Of a stretch of DNA of 64,000 nt, positions 34,940 to 43,789 are shown one piece after another. The DNA lies in contig JAUJNF010000008.1 in NCBI GenBank assembly GCA_030446485.1, positions 1 to 64,000 on the forward strand, written 5' to 3'. The stretch comes from Thermoleophilaceae bacterium. GTDB lineage: Bacteria > Actinomycetota > Thermoleophilia > Solirubrobacterales > Thermoleophilaceae. Below the pieces are notes generated by a model. It saw nothing but the letters and a program-made list of their open reading frames with translations, ran no database searches and was not told the origin of the DNA. Position 1 is the first letter of the stretch. Each line of letters begins with the position of its first letter. The position numbers and the translations under genes are program-made.

Positions 34940-35888
34940 GCTGCTCCATCGTGCACTCCTCGGGGCGCTTGTCGTCCCGCCAGCGCAGCAGCCGGGCCCC
35001 GTGCCTGATGCGGTCGCCGGTGATGTGGTCGAAGGAGATCTCGCACACGAGGTCGGGACGCAGCCCCTCCCAGACGAGGTCCTCCCACGACTTCCAGCGG
35101 CTCGGCTCCCCCTCGCCGCGCTCGCCGGTGCGGTAGGGCTCGAGGAACGCGAGCAGCTCGCGCTTCTGCTTGGCGGTGAACCCCGACGTGTGCCCGACCT
35201 CGCGCAGGTTCCCGCCGTCGTCGTAGAGGCCCAGGATGAGCGACCCCACGGTGCCCTCCTCCTTGCCGAAGCGGAAGGCCTTGACCACCACGTCGGCGGT
35301 GCGCACGCGCTTGATCTTCAGCATGCCGGTGCGCTCGCCCGGGCGGTAGGGAGCGTCGGCCTGCTTGGCGATCACCCCTTCCGAGCGCCCGGTGAGCCAC
35401 GCCGCAGCGCCCTCGGCCTCGTCGGCCATCGGCGTTAGCTGCACCGGGTCCTCGACCACCGCTCGGAGACGCTCCCGGCGCTCCAGGTAGGGGAGGTCGA
35501 GCAGCGTCTCGTCGTCCTCGGCGAGCAGGTCGAAGGCGACGAGCACCGCGGGAGTCTCGACCGCGAGCTTCTCCACCCGCGAGCTCGCCGGATGAATCCG
35601 TTGCGAGAGCACGTCGAAGTCCTGGATGCCGTCGACCACGACGATCATCTCGCCGTCCAACACGAGCCGCTCGCCGGGCAGTGCCAGCACCTGGTCCACC
35701 ACCTCGGGGAAGTAGCGGTTCATGGGCTTGCCGTTGCGGCTCTGCAGGCGCACGTCGTGACCGTCTCGGAACACAATCGTCCGGTAGCCGTCCCACTTGG
35801 GCTCGAAGCGCCACTCGGCGCCGGCGGGCAGCTCCTTCGCCGGCCGGGCGAGCTGCGGCTGGACTGGCGGCTTGAGGGGCAGGCTCAT
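34929..35888 (-). CDS. ATP-dependent DNA ligase (LigC-like)
   Basis: A 319-residue nucleotidyltransferase plus OB-fold ligase. Motif I is EPKWDG with catalytic Lys K31; later motifs include LVLDGEMIVV, GVIAKQADAPYRPG and MLKIKRVRTADVVV. Length and lack of polymerase/nuclease domains fit the stand-alone LigC type found alongside NAD-dependent LigA in actinobacteria and implicated in repair. The ATG overlaps the stop of the SDR gene upstream (ATGA at 35885-35888). Tail-to-tail overlap with the MerR gene. Confidence 0.92.
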   Translation of the reverse strand: MSLPLKPPVQPQLARPAKELPAGAEWRFEPKWDGYRTIVFRDGHDVRLQSRNGKPMNRYFPEVVDQVLALPGERLVLDGEMIVVVDGIQDFDVLSQRIHPASSRVEKLAVETPAVLVAFDLLAEDDETLLDLPYLERRERLRAVVEDPVQLTPMADEAEGAAAWLTGRSEGVIAKQADAPYRPGERTGMLKIKRVRTADVVVKAFRFGKEEGTVGSLILGLYDDGGNLREVGHTSGFTAKQKRELLAFLEPYRTGERGEGEPSRWKSWEDLVWEGLRPDLVCEISFDHITGDRIRHGARLLRWRDDKRPEECTMEQLTN

Positions 35889-36670
35889 CGGCGGCGCGGC
35901 GCGGCGCTCGGGCCGCGCACCCGGCGGAGCACGAGGTCGGCGAGGCGTGGCGAGATCCCGTGGGTCACCCTCAGGCTGCGCACGAGCGGCGGGTGGTAGA
36001 CGGCGCGCCGGTCGCGCTCGACGGCTTCGACCACGGCGGCGGCCAGAGGCTCGGCGGGCACGGCGTTGTCGCTGTCGTACCAGTCCGGCAGCTCGCCCTT
36101 CTGGTGGTCGTGCAGGTGGCTCTCGATCTCTCCTGGGTAGACGATCGTGACCGATACGCCCGTGCCGGACAGCTCGTGCCGCAGCGCCTCGGCGAAGCCC
36201 TTCTGGGCGTGCTTCGTGGCCCCGTACACCGCCGCGCCGGGGAAGGACCGCAGGCCGGCGCCCGAGGACACGACCACGATGTGCCCGTGGCGGCGCCCGA
36301 GCATTCCCGGCAGCACGGCGGCGACGGTGTAAACGGTGCCGAGCCAGTTCACGCGGGTCATCCGCTCCACCGCGTCGAGATCCATGGTGCGGAAGGGCCC
36401 GTACTCGGCCACGCCGGCGTTGGCCACCGCGACGTCGCAGCGGCCGAAGCGCTCGACCGCGGCGCGCACGGCGTCGCGGTCCGCTACGTCGGCGGTGAGG
36501 CTCACATGGCCGGTTCCGGGCAGAGAACCGGTTGCCTCCGCCAGGTCTTGCTCGCTGCGCGCGAGCAGGCCGAGCTCACAGCCGCGTACCGCGAACGCGT
36601 GCGCCAGGGCGGTGCCGATGCCGCGCGAGGCGCCGGTCACGAGTACGCGCGTGCTGGTCCCGATCTCCAC
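35885..36670 (-). CDS. Short-chain dehydrogenase/reductase
   Basis: A 261-residue NAD(P)H-dependent oxidoreductase of the classical SDR type: TGASRGIG cofactor motif, NAG in VANAGVAEY, and catalytic Ser and YxxxK (SSGAGLRSFPGAAVYGATK). The start is the GTG at 36670, since the open frame upstream crosses the DtxR gene start. Substrate unknown. It forms a two-gene unit with the DNA ligase through an ATGA overlap, which is an unusual pairing with no obvious functional link. Confidence 0.88.
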   Translation of the reverse strand: MEIGTSTRVLVTGASRGIGTALAHAFAVRGCELGLLARSEQDLAEATGSLPGTGHVSLTADVADRDAVRAAVERFGRCDVAVANAGVAEYGPFRTMDLDAVERMTRVNWLGTVYTVAAVLPGMLGRRHGHIVVVSSGAGLRSFPGAAVYGATKHAQKGFAEALRHELSGTGVSVTIVYPGEIESHLHDHQKGELPDWYDSDNAVPAEPLAAAVVEAVERDRRAVYHPPLVRSLRVTHGISPRLADLVLRRVRGPSAAPRRR

Positions 36671-36743
36671 GGCGCGGCACTCTAGTGGGGCGGTGTTTCC
36701 GCCGGTTACGATGCGGACTCGTCCCGAACCGGAGGTTCCAGCT

Positions 36744-37457
36744 GTGTCCCACGACCAGGCCACGGTCGCCGAAGAGGAGTACCTCGAGACCATCTACTGG
36801 CTGCAGGAGGCAGGCCTGCCGATCACCGGGGCGAACATCGCGCGCGCCATGCGGCTCTCGGCGCCGACGGTGCACGAGATGGTGCGGCGCCTGGAGGCCG
36901 ACGGCTACATCACTCGCGGCGACGACCGGTCGCTCTCGTTCACCGACCACGGCCTCGAGCACGCGGCCGGCGTGGTGCGGAGGCACCGCATGATCGAGCG
37001 CTTCCTCACCGACGTGCTCGGCATCCCCTGGGACGAGGTGCACGAGGAGGCCGAGCGGCTCGAGCACGCGATGTCGCCGGTGCTGGAGGCGCGCATGTTC
37101 GCCGCCATCGGCGATGCCACCACCTGCCCGCACGGGCACCCCATCGTCGAGGGGGCGCGCGAGGCCGGCGTGCCGCTGGCCGACGTCTCGGAGGGCGCCC
37201 GCGTGCGCGTGCTGCGCTTCGAGAACGAGGCGGTGGACCTCCTGCACTATCTCAAGGCCGCCGGTCTGCGGCCGGGGCTCGAGGGCACGCTGGCGGCGTC
37301 GGGGGATGACGAGGTGGCGATCCAGTCCGACGGTGGGCGGCAGGTGGTCACCCGCAGCGTGGCCGAAACGGTGTCGGTGGTGGCCGACCCCTCGCCGCCG
37401 CCGCGCACGGCGCTGCCGGAGCAGCTGGTGCTGGCGCGGGAGCGCTACGGGCGGTAG
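36744..37457 (+). CDS. DtxR/MntR-family metal-dependent regulator
   Basis: A 237-residue iron- or manganese-dependent repressor. The N-terminal winged helix (EEEYLETIYWLQEAG; ANIARAMRLSAPTVHEMVRRLEADGYI) is followed by the metal-binding/dimerisation domain with HRMIERFL, HEEAERLEHAM and CPHGHPI, and a C-terminal SH3-like FeoA domain (GARVRVLRFENEAV). The GTG start is set by GGAGG at 36731-36735. Under metal sufficiency it should repress uptake genes; no such target is adjacent. It is divergent from the SDR/ligase unit. Confidence 0.92.
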   Translation: MSHDQATVAEEEYLETIYWLQEAGLPITGANIARAMRLSAPTVHEMVRRLEADGYITRGDDRSLSFTDHGLEHAAGVVRRHRMIERFLTDVLGIPWDEVHEEAERLEHAMSPVLEARMFAAIGDATTCPHGHPIVEGAREAGVPLADVSEGARVRVLRFENEAVDLLHYLKAAGLRPGLEGTLAASGDDEVAIQSDGGRQVVTRSVAETVSVVADPSPPPRTALPEQLVLARERYGR

Positions 37458-37505
37458 GTCAGGCCGGCAGCAGCTCGAAGGCTTCGCAGTGCGACGGTTT
37501 GGACG

Positions 37506-37530
37506 ATCGGTCCAGTGCGGCCGGACCGAT
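37506..37530. promoter_or_regulatory. Inverted repeat upstream of DUF899 gene
   Basis: Arms ATCGGTCC (37506-37513) and GGACCGAT (37523-37530) with a 9-base spacer. Could be an operator for the DUF899 gene or a weak terminator of the regulator gene. Confidence 0.4.
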
Positions 37531-37551
37531 GAGTTCTCCGGCGCCTCGAGG

Positions 37552-37565
37552 TCCTATCGATAGGA
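37552..37565. promoter_or_regulatory. 14-bp palindrome
   Basis: Perfect palindrome TCCTATCGATAGGA about 31 bp before the DUF899 start. Plausible small operator; significance is uncertain given its length. Confidence 0.3.
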
Positions 37566-37596
37566 GCGAATTCGTCAGGAGCCGAAGAGGAGCGAC

Positions 37597-38335
37597 ATGA
37601 GCCTTCCCCACGTGGTAGCGCAAGACGAGTGGCTGGTGGCCCGTAAGGAGCTGCTGGCCAAGGAGAAGGCGGCCACGCGGGCGCGCGACGCGCTGAACGC
37701 CGAGCGCCGCAGGCTGCCCATGGTCGAGGTCGAGAAGACCTACGTCTTCACGGGACCCGAGGGCGAGGCCGGCCTGCTCGATCTGTTCGAGGGCCGCCGC
37801 CAGCTCATCGTCGGCCACTTCATGTTCGACCCGAGCTGGGACGAGGGGTGCTCGAGCTGCTCGGCCGGGGCCGACGAGATATCGAAGGGGCTCCTCGAGC
37901 ACCTCCACGCTCGTGACACCACGCTCGTACAGGTCTCCCGCGCGCCGATCGCGAAGATCGAGGCGTACAAGGCGCGCAGGGGTTGGACGTTCCCTGGTAC
38001 TCCTCGTACGGCAGCGACTTCAACTACGACTTCCACGTCACCCTCGACGAGTCGGTCGCCCCGCCCGAGTACAACTACCGAACCAAGGACGAGCATGAGC
38101 GGGCGGGCACGGCGCACTACCTCGAGGGTGAGCTGCCGGGCACCAGCTACTTCCTCCGCGACGGCGACACGGTCTTCCACACCTACTCCAACTACGCACG
38201 CGGCGCCGAGATGACGGGCGGCTCGTACTACTGGCTCGACCTGACCGCTCTGGGTAGGCAGGAGGAGTCCCCCGGGAGGAGCCGAAGGGCCGCGCCGACA
38301 GCGCACGCGCCGCCGTTCCCGATTTCTCGGCCTGA
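37597..38335 (+). pseudogene. DUF899 thioredoxin-like protein, two frameshifts
   Basis: A DUF899-family protein (thioredoxin-like, about 246 residues) read in three frames. The first part covers LPHVVAQDEWLVARKELLAKEK through IVGHFMFDPSWDEGCSSCS to AYKARRGWTFP. A shift at about 37993 then gives WYSSYGSDFNYDFHVTLDES through LDLTALGRQE, and a second near 38270 gives EEPKGRADSARAAVPDFSA and the stop at 38333-38335. Each junction lacks one base in a run of C. The conserved SCSAGAD motif is intact. Repaired, the gene looks normal, so I favour sequence error over decay; the biochemical role of DUF899 is unknown. Confidence 0.75.
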
Positions 38336-38347
38336 CGCCCGGCTGGC

Positions 38348-38390
38348 TGACGCGCCTGCCCGGCGAGCAGCCCGGCGGGCAGGCGCGTCA
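38348..38390. terminator. Convergent 15-bp terminator
   Basis: Perfect inverted repeat: TGACGCGCCTGCCCG (38348-38362) and its complement (38376-38390) with a 13-base loop. It lies between the DUF899 and aminotransferase genes and includes the aminotransferase stop, and it could terminate both. Confidence 0.7.
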
Positions 38391-39490
38391 GGCCGCTACG
38401 CCGAGGCTCCGGTACGCCTCCGCCAGCCGGCCGATCCCCTCGTCGATCTCCGCGGGCGTCACGCCCGAGTAGGCCAGCCGGAGTGCGTGTTCTCGCCGCC
38501 TTCGATGAAGAAGTCGGTGCCCTTCACGAAGGACACTCCGCGCTCACCGGCGGCCGTGGCCAGGGCGGCCACGTCGGTGCCCTCGGGCAGGTCCACCCAC
38601 AGGAAGTAGCCGCCCTCGGGGGCCACGAACCGCGCGTCGGGCAGCTCGCGCTCGAGGGCGGCGGTGAGGGCGTCGCGGCGCGCGTGGAGGGCGTCCTTGA
38701 CGGTGGCGATCGAGGTGTCGATGGCGCCCGAGCGGCAGAACTCGTTGACGATCGCCTGCGCGACCATGCTCGGCGAGATGTAGGTGTTGGTGGCCAGCGT
38801 CTTCACGCGGGCGATCAGCGCTTCGGCGCCGACCAGGTACCCGACGCGGATTCCCGGGCAGACGGTCTTCGAGAACGACGACGCGTACACGACGCTGCCG
38901 GTCTTGTCGAGGGAGAGCAGGGTCGGCAGCCGCTCGCCCTCGAAGCGCAGGGCGACGTAGGGGTCGTCCTCGAAGATCGTGACGCCGTGCGCGCCCGCGA
39001 GCTCGAGGAGCAGCCGGCGCTTCTCCAACGAGAGGGTGTGGCCGGCGGGGTTGTGGAAGTTGGGGATGATGTGGGCGAGCTTCGGCCGGGCACCGCCCTC
39101 GAGGGCCTCCGCGAGCGCGCCGGTGTCGATCCCGTCGGGCTCGAGGGGGATGGCCAGAAGGTCCGCGTCCCGGGCCTGGAGGGAGAGCAGCGTGCGGTCG
39201 TAGGTCGGCGCCTCGATCACCACGACGTCACCGGGATCGACCAGCGTCTGGAAGAGGAAGGCGTCGGCCTGCATGGAGCCGTTGGTCACGATCACGCGCT
39301 CGGGGGCGACGCCGTGTTGCTCGGCGATCCACTCGCGCAGCGGCGGGTAGCCGACCGAGGTGCCATACGAGAAGGCCCCGAGCGGGTCTCGCTCGAGGGC
39401 GCGGGCGGCGGCGGCCCGCAGCTCGTCGACCGCGACGATGTCGAGTGACGGCGCGCCGCGCGCGAAGGAGATCGGGGGGGAGGCGCTCAC
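38388..39490 (-). pseudogene. PLP-dependent class I/II aminotransferase, one frameshift
   Basis: A fold-type I aminotransferase of the LysN/MocR-type group, about 367 residues from the GTG at 39490. The PLP lysine is K208 in ASSFSKT; other motifs are SYGTSVGYPPLREW, TNGSMQAD, NFHNPAGHTL and FEDDPY. After GGENT the frame is lost near 38486-38490. Adding one base restores ALRLAYSGVTPAEIDEG and the normal C-terminus to 38388. The break lies 500 bp from the two in the DUF899 gene. I regard it as an intact gene with an error. Possible substrate is 2-aminoadipate or an aromatic amino acid. Confidence 0.78.
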
Positions 39491-39519
39491 CGTGCGGCCA
39501 CGATAACGGGAGGCGCGGC

Positions 39520-40284
39520 TCAGGCCGCCCGAGCGAACGCGACGATGTTGTCCCGGTAGCCCCGGCCGGGGATGAACGGGCCTCCACACGTCACGAGCAC
39601 GAGCTCCGAGGCTCTCGTCGGACCGAAGACGAGCTCCGTGGGGAAGCGGTGCCTGGCGGCGGTCGCGACCCGCGTAACGCGGTACTCGTGGGCCACGCCG
39701 GCACTGTCGGTGACATTCACGAGCGCCTCGGGTTGGAGCTCCGGCACGGCGGCGAAGACCGCCGGCCCGGTGCGAGAATCGCGATGGCCGATGAGCACCG
39801 CGCGACCCGGTTCCCCGGGACGGGGGCCGGCGCCGTGCCATCCGGCCCGGTCCGGGGGAGGCACTGCGATCCCCTCCGGCGCGCTCGGGGCCGCGTACAC
39901 CTCGGCCTCCACGTCGGCGTCGGGGATCGAGACCCGTGTCGGCAGGCCCGGCCGTAGGCCACCGCCGGTGATGGTGCCGGGATTGCCCTCCTGCTCGGGA
40001 AGGCGGGAGACGATCGCGGTGGCCGGCGGAGCTTCGCGCAGCGGGCTGATCTGCGGCGCGCGCTCGACGAGTCGAGCGAGGTCGAGACGCTCCGGGCGCG
40101 GGTCCGCCTGCCCCCCACCCGCCGAGCTCACAACCAGCCCGCCCAGAAGCGCCGGAATGGTCACGGCCGCCAGCGCTCCCGCTCGCGTGCGCACGCGGGG
40201 TCGCCGGGGCCGGCCCGGAGGCCCCCCGGGAATGCGGGGCCCGCCCGCTGCGGTACCCCCAGCGGTACCCGCGTCAGCCGCCAC
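39520..40284 (-). CDS. Class E/F-like sortase
   Basis: A 254-residue sortase with a long Pro/Arg-rich N-terminus, a membrane anchor at about residues 36-55 and a C-terminal catalytic domain. Candidate catalytic residues are His167 (VLIGHRDS), Cys233 (VLVTCGG) and Arg244 (GYRDN). The TC motif is followed by GGPFIPGRGYRDN, which is the class F pattern rather than TLxTC. The GTG at 40284 overlaps the upstream DUF4397 gene by 11 bp, so the pair is co-translated; this argues that the DUF4397 protein is its substrate. Confidence 0.82.
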   Translation of the reverse strand: MAADAGTAGGTAAGGPRIPGGPPGRPRRPRVRTRAGALAAVTIPALLGGLVVSSAGGGQADPRPERLDLARLVERAPQISPLREAPPATAIVSRLPEQEGNPGTITGGGLRPGLPTRVSIPDADVEAEVYAAPSAPEGIAVPPPDRAGWHGAGPRPGEPGRAVLIGHRDSRTGPAVFAAVPELQPEALVNVTDSAGVAHEYRVTRVATAARHRFPTELVFGPTRASELVLVTCGGPFIPGRGYRDNIVAFARAA

Positions 40285-41098
40285 GGCCGGCGGAGCGCCG
40301 CGCGGGCCCGACGGTGGCCAGGCGGTAGGCCCCACCGCCGAGCAGGCCGGCGGCGAGCGCCGCGCCCGCGATCAGGACCCAGCGAGAGCCCTCGCCCCCG
40401 GACAGGCCGCCGAGGCCGGTGGCCGGCGCCACCTCCGGGGCGGACGCGGCGTCGTCGACCACCACGAACCGCACCTGCTCGCCGGCGCTGCCCATCACGA
40501 ATGCCGTGGAGGCCGTCCCGGCGCGCAGGGGCACGTCCTCCTCCGTCGCGATCGGCGCTCCTCCGGGCGGGGTGGCCGTGAGGTCGTAGCTCCCTGGCTC
40601 GACGGACCGGTAGGGGGTGGCGTCGCGATAGGCGGTCGATTCGGCCACCACCTCGTCACCGGCCATGAGCGCTGCTTCCCCGAGCTCCGGGCTCGCCTGG
40701 ATGAAGCGCAGCTTGGCCGTTCCGCCCTCGGGCGGCTCGTCGGGGTAGACCCGCAACTCCACCTCGCCGCCCTGCACGAGCGCGACGGCGGTGTAGCGCC
40801 GGTCGCCGCGGAGAGGCTCGCGCGTGGCGGCCACCCGCTCGTCGCCGTCCGGTCCCACTACCGACAGCTCCACCCGGCCGGCCGCGACCGTGCGGTACTC
40901 CGTCGCCTCGGCGAAGCCCACGGCCTCCGCCAGCGTCTGCGCCGCCCCGCCGCTCGCCACGCGCGCCTCGACCGGCCCGGTGCCGGGCGCCGCGTGCACG
41001 AAGCGCACGCTCGCCGCCTCTGCCGCCGCCGTGGGTAGCATGAGCATTCCTACGGTGACGCACAGCGATTTAACCGCCGCGCTGGCTCGAGTGCGCAT
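40274..41098 (-). CDS. DUF4397 surface protein with degenerate sorting signal
   Basis: A 274-residue exported protein. The signal peptide ends near AAEAA (about residue 29). Two DUF4397 domains follow, each beginning with the VRFVHAAPGTGPVEARV-type strand (residues 31-130 and 130-215). The C-terminus is a sorting-signal-like unit: A224-P-A-T-G228, a hydrophobic helix (239-257) and a basic tail (PARRSAGRGG). That is the expected layout of a sortase substrate, with APATG in place of LPxTG. The last 11 bp overlap the sortase gene. Confidence 0.82.
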   Translation of the reverse strand: MRTRASAAVKSLCVTVGMLMLPTAAAEAASVRFVHAAPGTGPVEARVASGGAAQTLAEAVGFAEATEYRTVAAGRVELSVVGPDGDERVAATREPLRGDRRYTAVALVQGGEVELRVYPDEPPEGGTAKLRFIQASPELGEAALMAGDEVVAESTAYRDATPYRSVEPGSYDLTATPPGGAPIATEEDVPLRAGTASTAFVMGSAGEQVRFVVVDDAASAPEVAPATGLGGLSGGEGSRWVLIAGAALAAGLLGGGAYRLATVGPARRSAGRGG

Positions 41099-41115
41099 TA
41101 GCCGAGGATTCTAGG

Positions 41116-42132
41116 GTGGACCCCGGCTCCCTCCCCGCGGCCCTCCGCCGGCTCGACCCGGCTTCCCGCGCGCTGCTCGACCTGTCCCTGCGCCGCGGGG
41201 TCGACGACGACTCGATCGCCGAGCTCCTGGGAAGCGACGCCGGCACCGTCGCCGCCGACCGAGACCGGACGCTCGAGCGGGTCGGGGGAGCGGTTGGCGC
41301 CGCGGCGCCCGGGGACGTTCCGGCGCTTCGCGAGGCCATAGCCGGGCTGTCGGCCGAGCGCTGGGCGGAGGCCTCGCCGGAGGCGGCCGCGCCGCGGCAG
41401 CCGCGCCGGGGGTCCGTCGGGCCGCCCGCGCAGCCGCGCCGGGAATCCGCCGAGCCGTCCGCGAGGCCGCGCAGAGAGCCGCAGGCGCGGCCCCGCCCGA
41501 GCGGCGGTGGCCCTGTCCGCCGGACCGAGCGAGGACCGGTCAAGCGCAGTTCGCGGGCGGGACCGTTGGTGGTCGGAGCGGTCCTCCTTTTCGGGGCCGC
41601 CGTGCTGATCGCGTCGCTTGTGAGCTCCGGGGACGACGGGGGGGCGGGCGCCGATCCGCCGGGCCAGACCGTCACCGAGTCCCGCCCCGGAGCCGAGCCG
41701 CCGACCCCCGGCGCGAGCGGCGATCCGGGCCCCGCGAACGAGCCGCCCGCGCGCGATGGCGACGGCGAGCAAGCCCCCGGAGGCCGCCGGGAAGCCGGCA
41801 CGCCGCTCGAGCCCCTGCCCGGAGGCCAGGCCGTGGGGCGCGGGACCGCCATCCTGGAGGGCGAGGGGGAGGAGGCCGCCCTCACCGTCGACGTGACCGG
41901 GCTTCCCACCCCCGACGGCCGGTACGAGGTCTGGCTCTACAACTCGCTGTCGGACGCCGTGTCGCTCGGCCGTTTTGCCGGACGGGAGATCGAGCTGTTC
42001 CGGCCGCTTCCGGCCAATCCGGCGGACTACCGCTTCCTCGACGTCTCGCTCGAGCCGACGGACGGCGTCGAGAGCCACAGCGGTCGGAGCGTGCTGCGCG
42101 CGCCACTCGACGGGCTGCGGCAGCGGCCCTGA
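41116..42132 (+). CDS. HTH-transmembrane protein with RskA-like outer domain
   Basis: A 338-residue bitopic membrane protein. Residues 8-58 form a helix-turn-helix resembling sigma-70 region 4 (LDPASRALLDLSLRRGVDDDSIAELLGS). A Pro/Arg-rich linker (about 88-145) leads to one membrane helix (about 149-169). The extracellular part is a disordered segment then a beta-rich domain (about 235-330) with DGRYEVWLYNSLSDAVSLGRF, resembling the C-terminal domain of anti-sigma-K factors. No other family is recognised. Its N-terminus is clearly homologous to that of the next gene, so the pair arose by duplication. Suggested role: envelope signal transduction. Confidence 0.7.
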   Translation: MDPGSLPAALRRLDPASRALLDLSLRRGVDDDSIAELLGSDAGTVAADRDRTLERVGGAVGAAAPGDVPALREAIAGLSAERWAEASPEAAAPRQPRRGSVGPPAQPRRESAEPSARPRREPQARPRPSGGGPVRRTERGPVKRSSRAGPLVVGAVLLFGAAVLIASLVSSGDDGGAGADPPGQTVTESRPGAEPPTPGASGDPGPANEPPARDGDGEQAPGGRREAGTPLEPLPGGQAVGRGTAILEGEGEEAALTVDVTGLPTPDGRYEVWLYNSLSDAVSLGRFAGREIELFRPLPANPADYRFLDVSLEPTDGVESHSGRSVLRAPLDGLRQRP

Positions 42133-42208
42133 CCGGGGCCGCTCGCGCGCCGCGACCCAGCGCGGCCGACGGGTCCGACCCGGGGGCTAGAGTCGCCGGC
42201 GGTTCGCT

Positions 42209-42847
42209 ATGTCGCCTCAAGCTGCCGCTCTGCTCTCGGCGTCCCCCGCGGCGTTTGAGCCTCCGCCGCCCGTGTCGCGGGACCGTTTGATCGCCGTCCT
42301 CGCGGAGGTCGACCCGGGTAGCCGGGCGCTGCTCGACCTGTCGGTGCGCTGGCGGGTGGCGGACGAGCGCGTCGCCCGGCTGCTTCGCACCGACGCGGAC
42401 GACATCGCACGCCGGCGCGCGGGGGTGATCGAGGGCGTGGCGGGCGCGCTGGGCGTCGACCCGCTGCACGGCCTGGGCGAGCTGCGTGCCGCCCTTGCCG
42501 AGCTTCCCGCCGAGGCGTGGGGGGTGCCGGTGCCTGCGAGCGCGCGGGAGGCGGTGGCGCCCGGGCGAGCGAGCGAGACCCTGGCGCCGGAGGGAGTGGG
42601 AAACGTCACGGTGCCCGGGGGCGCGGCGCCGACGACACGGGACCAACCTCTGGCGGTCGGCGAAGCCGACGCGCCCGCTACCACGGCGCTCGAGAGCCCG
42701 CGCTCCCAGCGCCCGGCCGAGGCTCCGACCGTCGCGCCGGCCTCCGGCCGATCGTTGCCGGTCCACCCGCAACGCCGCGGGCGGACGGTGCTGGCGGTGG
42801 CGGTGGGCGCCCTGCTCGGCGCCGTGATCGGCCGCCGCTTCCGCTGA
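42209..42847 (+). CDS. HTH-transmembrane protein, shortened paralogue
   Basis: A 212-residue protein whose N-terminal domain (about 25-82: AEVDPGSRALLDLSVRWRVADERVARLLRTDADDIARRRAGVIEG) matches the first 60 residues of the upstream gene in order and spacing. A Pro/Ala/Thr-rich linker follows and a single C-terminal membrane helix (about 193-208) ends the protein, so it lacks the outer domain. It is probably a cytoplasmic DNA- or protein-binding module tethered to the membrane. It begins 76 bp after its paralogue, on the same strand. Function is unknown. Confidence 0.7.
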   Translation: MSPQAAALLSASPAAFEPPPPVSRDRLIAVLAEVDPGSRALLDLSVRWRVADERVARLLRTDADDIARRRAGVIEGVAGALGVDPLHGLGELRAALAELPAEAWGVPVPASAREAVAPGRASETLAPEGVGNVTVPGGAAPTTRDQPLAVGEADAPATTALESPRSQRPAEAPTVAPASGRSLPVHPQRRGRTVLAVAVGALLGAVIGRRFR

Positions 42848-42907
42848 CCGGCCGCGGCGCCGGGTGCGCCGCGTGAGCGCCAGCAGGAGCCCGCCCCGAG
42901 CCGGGCT

Positions 42908-43789
42908 CTACGCCGCTGCCGCGCCCAGCGTCGAGGCCGCGATCTCGGCGACCTCGGTGGGAGTGCGGCCCACGCGCACCCCCTTGGCCTCGAGCGCCTC
43001 GGCCTTGGCCGCCGCGGTTCCCTTCGAGCCCGACACGATCGCGCCGGCGTGGCCCATGGTCTTGCCGGGCGGCGCGGTGAAGCCGGCGATGTAGGCGACG
43101 ACCGGCTTCGACACGTGCTCGGCGATGTAGTCGGCGGTGCGCTCCTCCTCGTCGCCGCCGATCTCGCCGCACATCACGATCAGCTCGGTCTCGGGGTCGG
43201 CCTCGAAGAGGGCGATGACGTCGATGAACGAGGACCCTACGACCGGGTCGCCGCCGATCCCCACGATCGTCGAGTTGCCGAAGCCGCGCCCGGCGATCTC
43301 GTTGCCGATCTGGTAGGTCAGCGTGCCCGAGCGGGACACCAGCCCGACGCCCCCGGGGGAGAAGAAGTGCGCGGGGATGATTCCCACGTTGGCCTTGCCG
43401 GGCGAGAGCACGCCGGGGCAGTTCGGGCCGATGAGCCGCGTGGAGGTGCGCTTCAGGTGCGTGTAGACCCGCAGCATGTCGTGGGCGGGTATGCCCTCGG
43501 TGATGCAGATCACGAGCTCGACGCCGGCGTCGGCGGCCTCGAGCACGGCGTCGGCGGCAAAGCGCGGCGGGACGAACACCATGCTGGTGTTGGCGCCCGT
43601 TTCCGAGACGGCGTCGTGGACCGTGTTGAAGATCGGCACCCCCTCGACGTCCTGGCCGCCCTTGCCGGGCGTGACCCCGGCCACGAGATCGGTGCCGTAG
43701 CGGCGGTTGTTCAGCCCGTGAAAGGTGCCCTCGCGGCCGGTCAGGCCGGACACGACCAGCTTGGTGTCGCTGTCGATCAGGATGCTCAC
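42908..43789 (-). CDS. sucD: Succinate-CoA ligase, alpha subunit
   Basis: A 293-residue TCA-cycle enzyme subunit that carries the phosphohistidine and binds CoA. The CoA-binding region [10 protein letters not shown] is at the N-terminus and the active-site His is H247 in TMGHAGAIV, with GPNCPG at 121-126. It pairs with SucC, catalysing succinyl-CoA to succinate with ATP or GTP formation. The ATG overlaps the sucC stop by 4 bp (43786-43789). Confidence 0.97.
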   Translation of the reverse strand: MSILIDSDTKLVVSGLTGREGTFHGLNNRRYGTDLVAGVTPGKGGQDVEGVPIFNTVHDAVSETGANTSMVFVPPRFAADAVLEAADAGVELVICITEGIPAHDMLRVYTHLKRTSTRLIGPNCPGVLSPGKANVGIIPAHFFSPGGVGLVSRSGTLTYQIGNEIAGRGFGNSTIVGIGGDPVVGSSFIDVIALFEADPETELIVMCGEIGGDEEERTADYIAEHVSKPVVAYIAGFTAPPGKTMGHAGAIVSGSKGTAAAKAEALEAKGVRVGRTPTEVAEIAASTLGAAAA

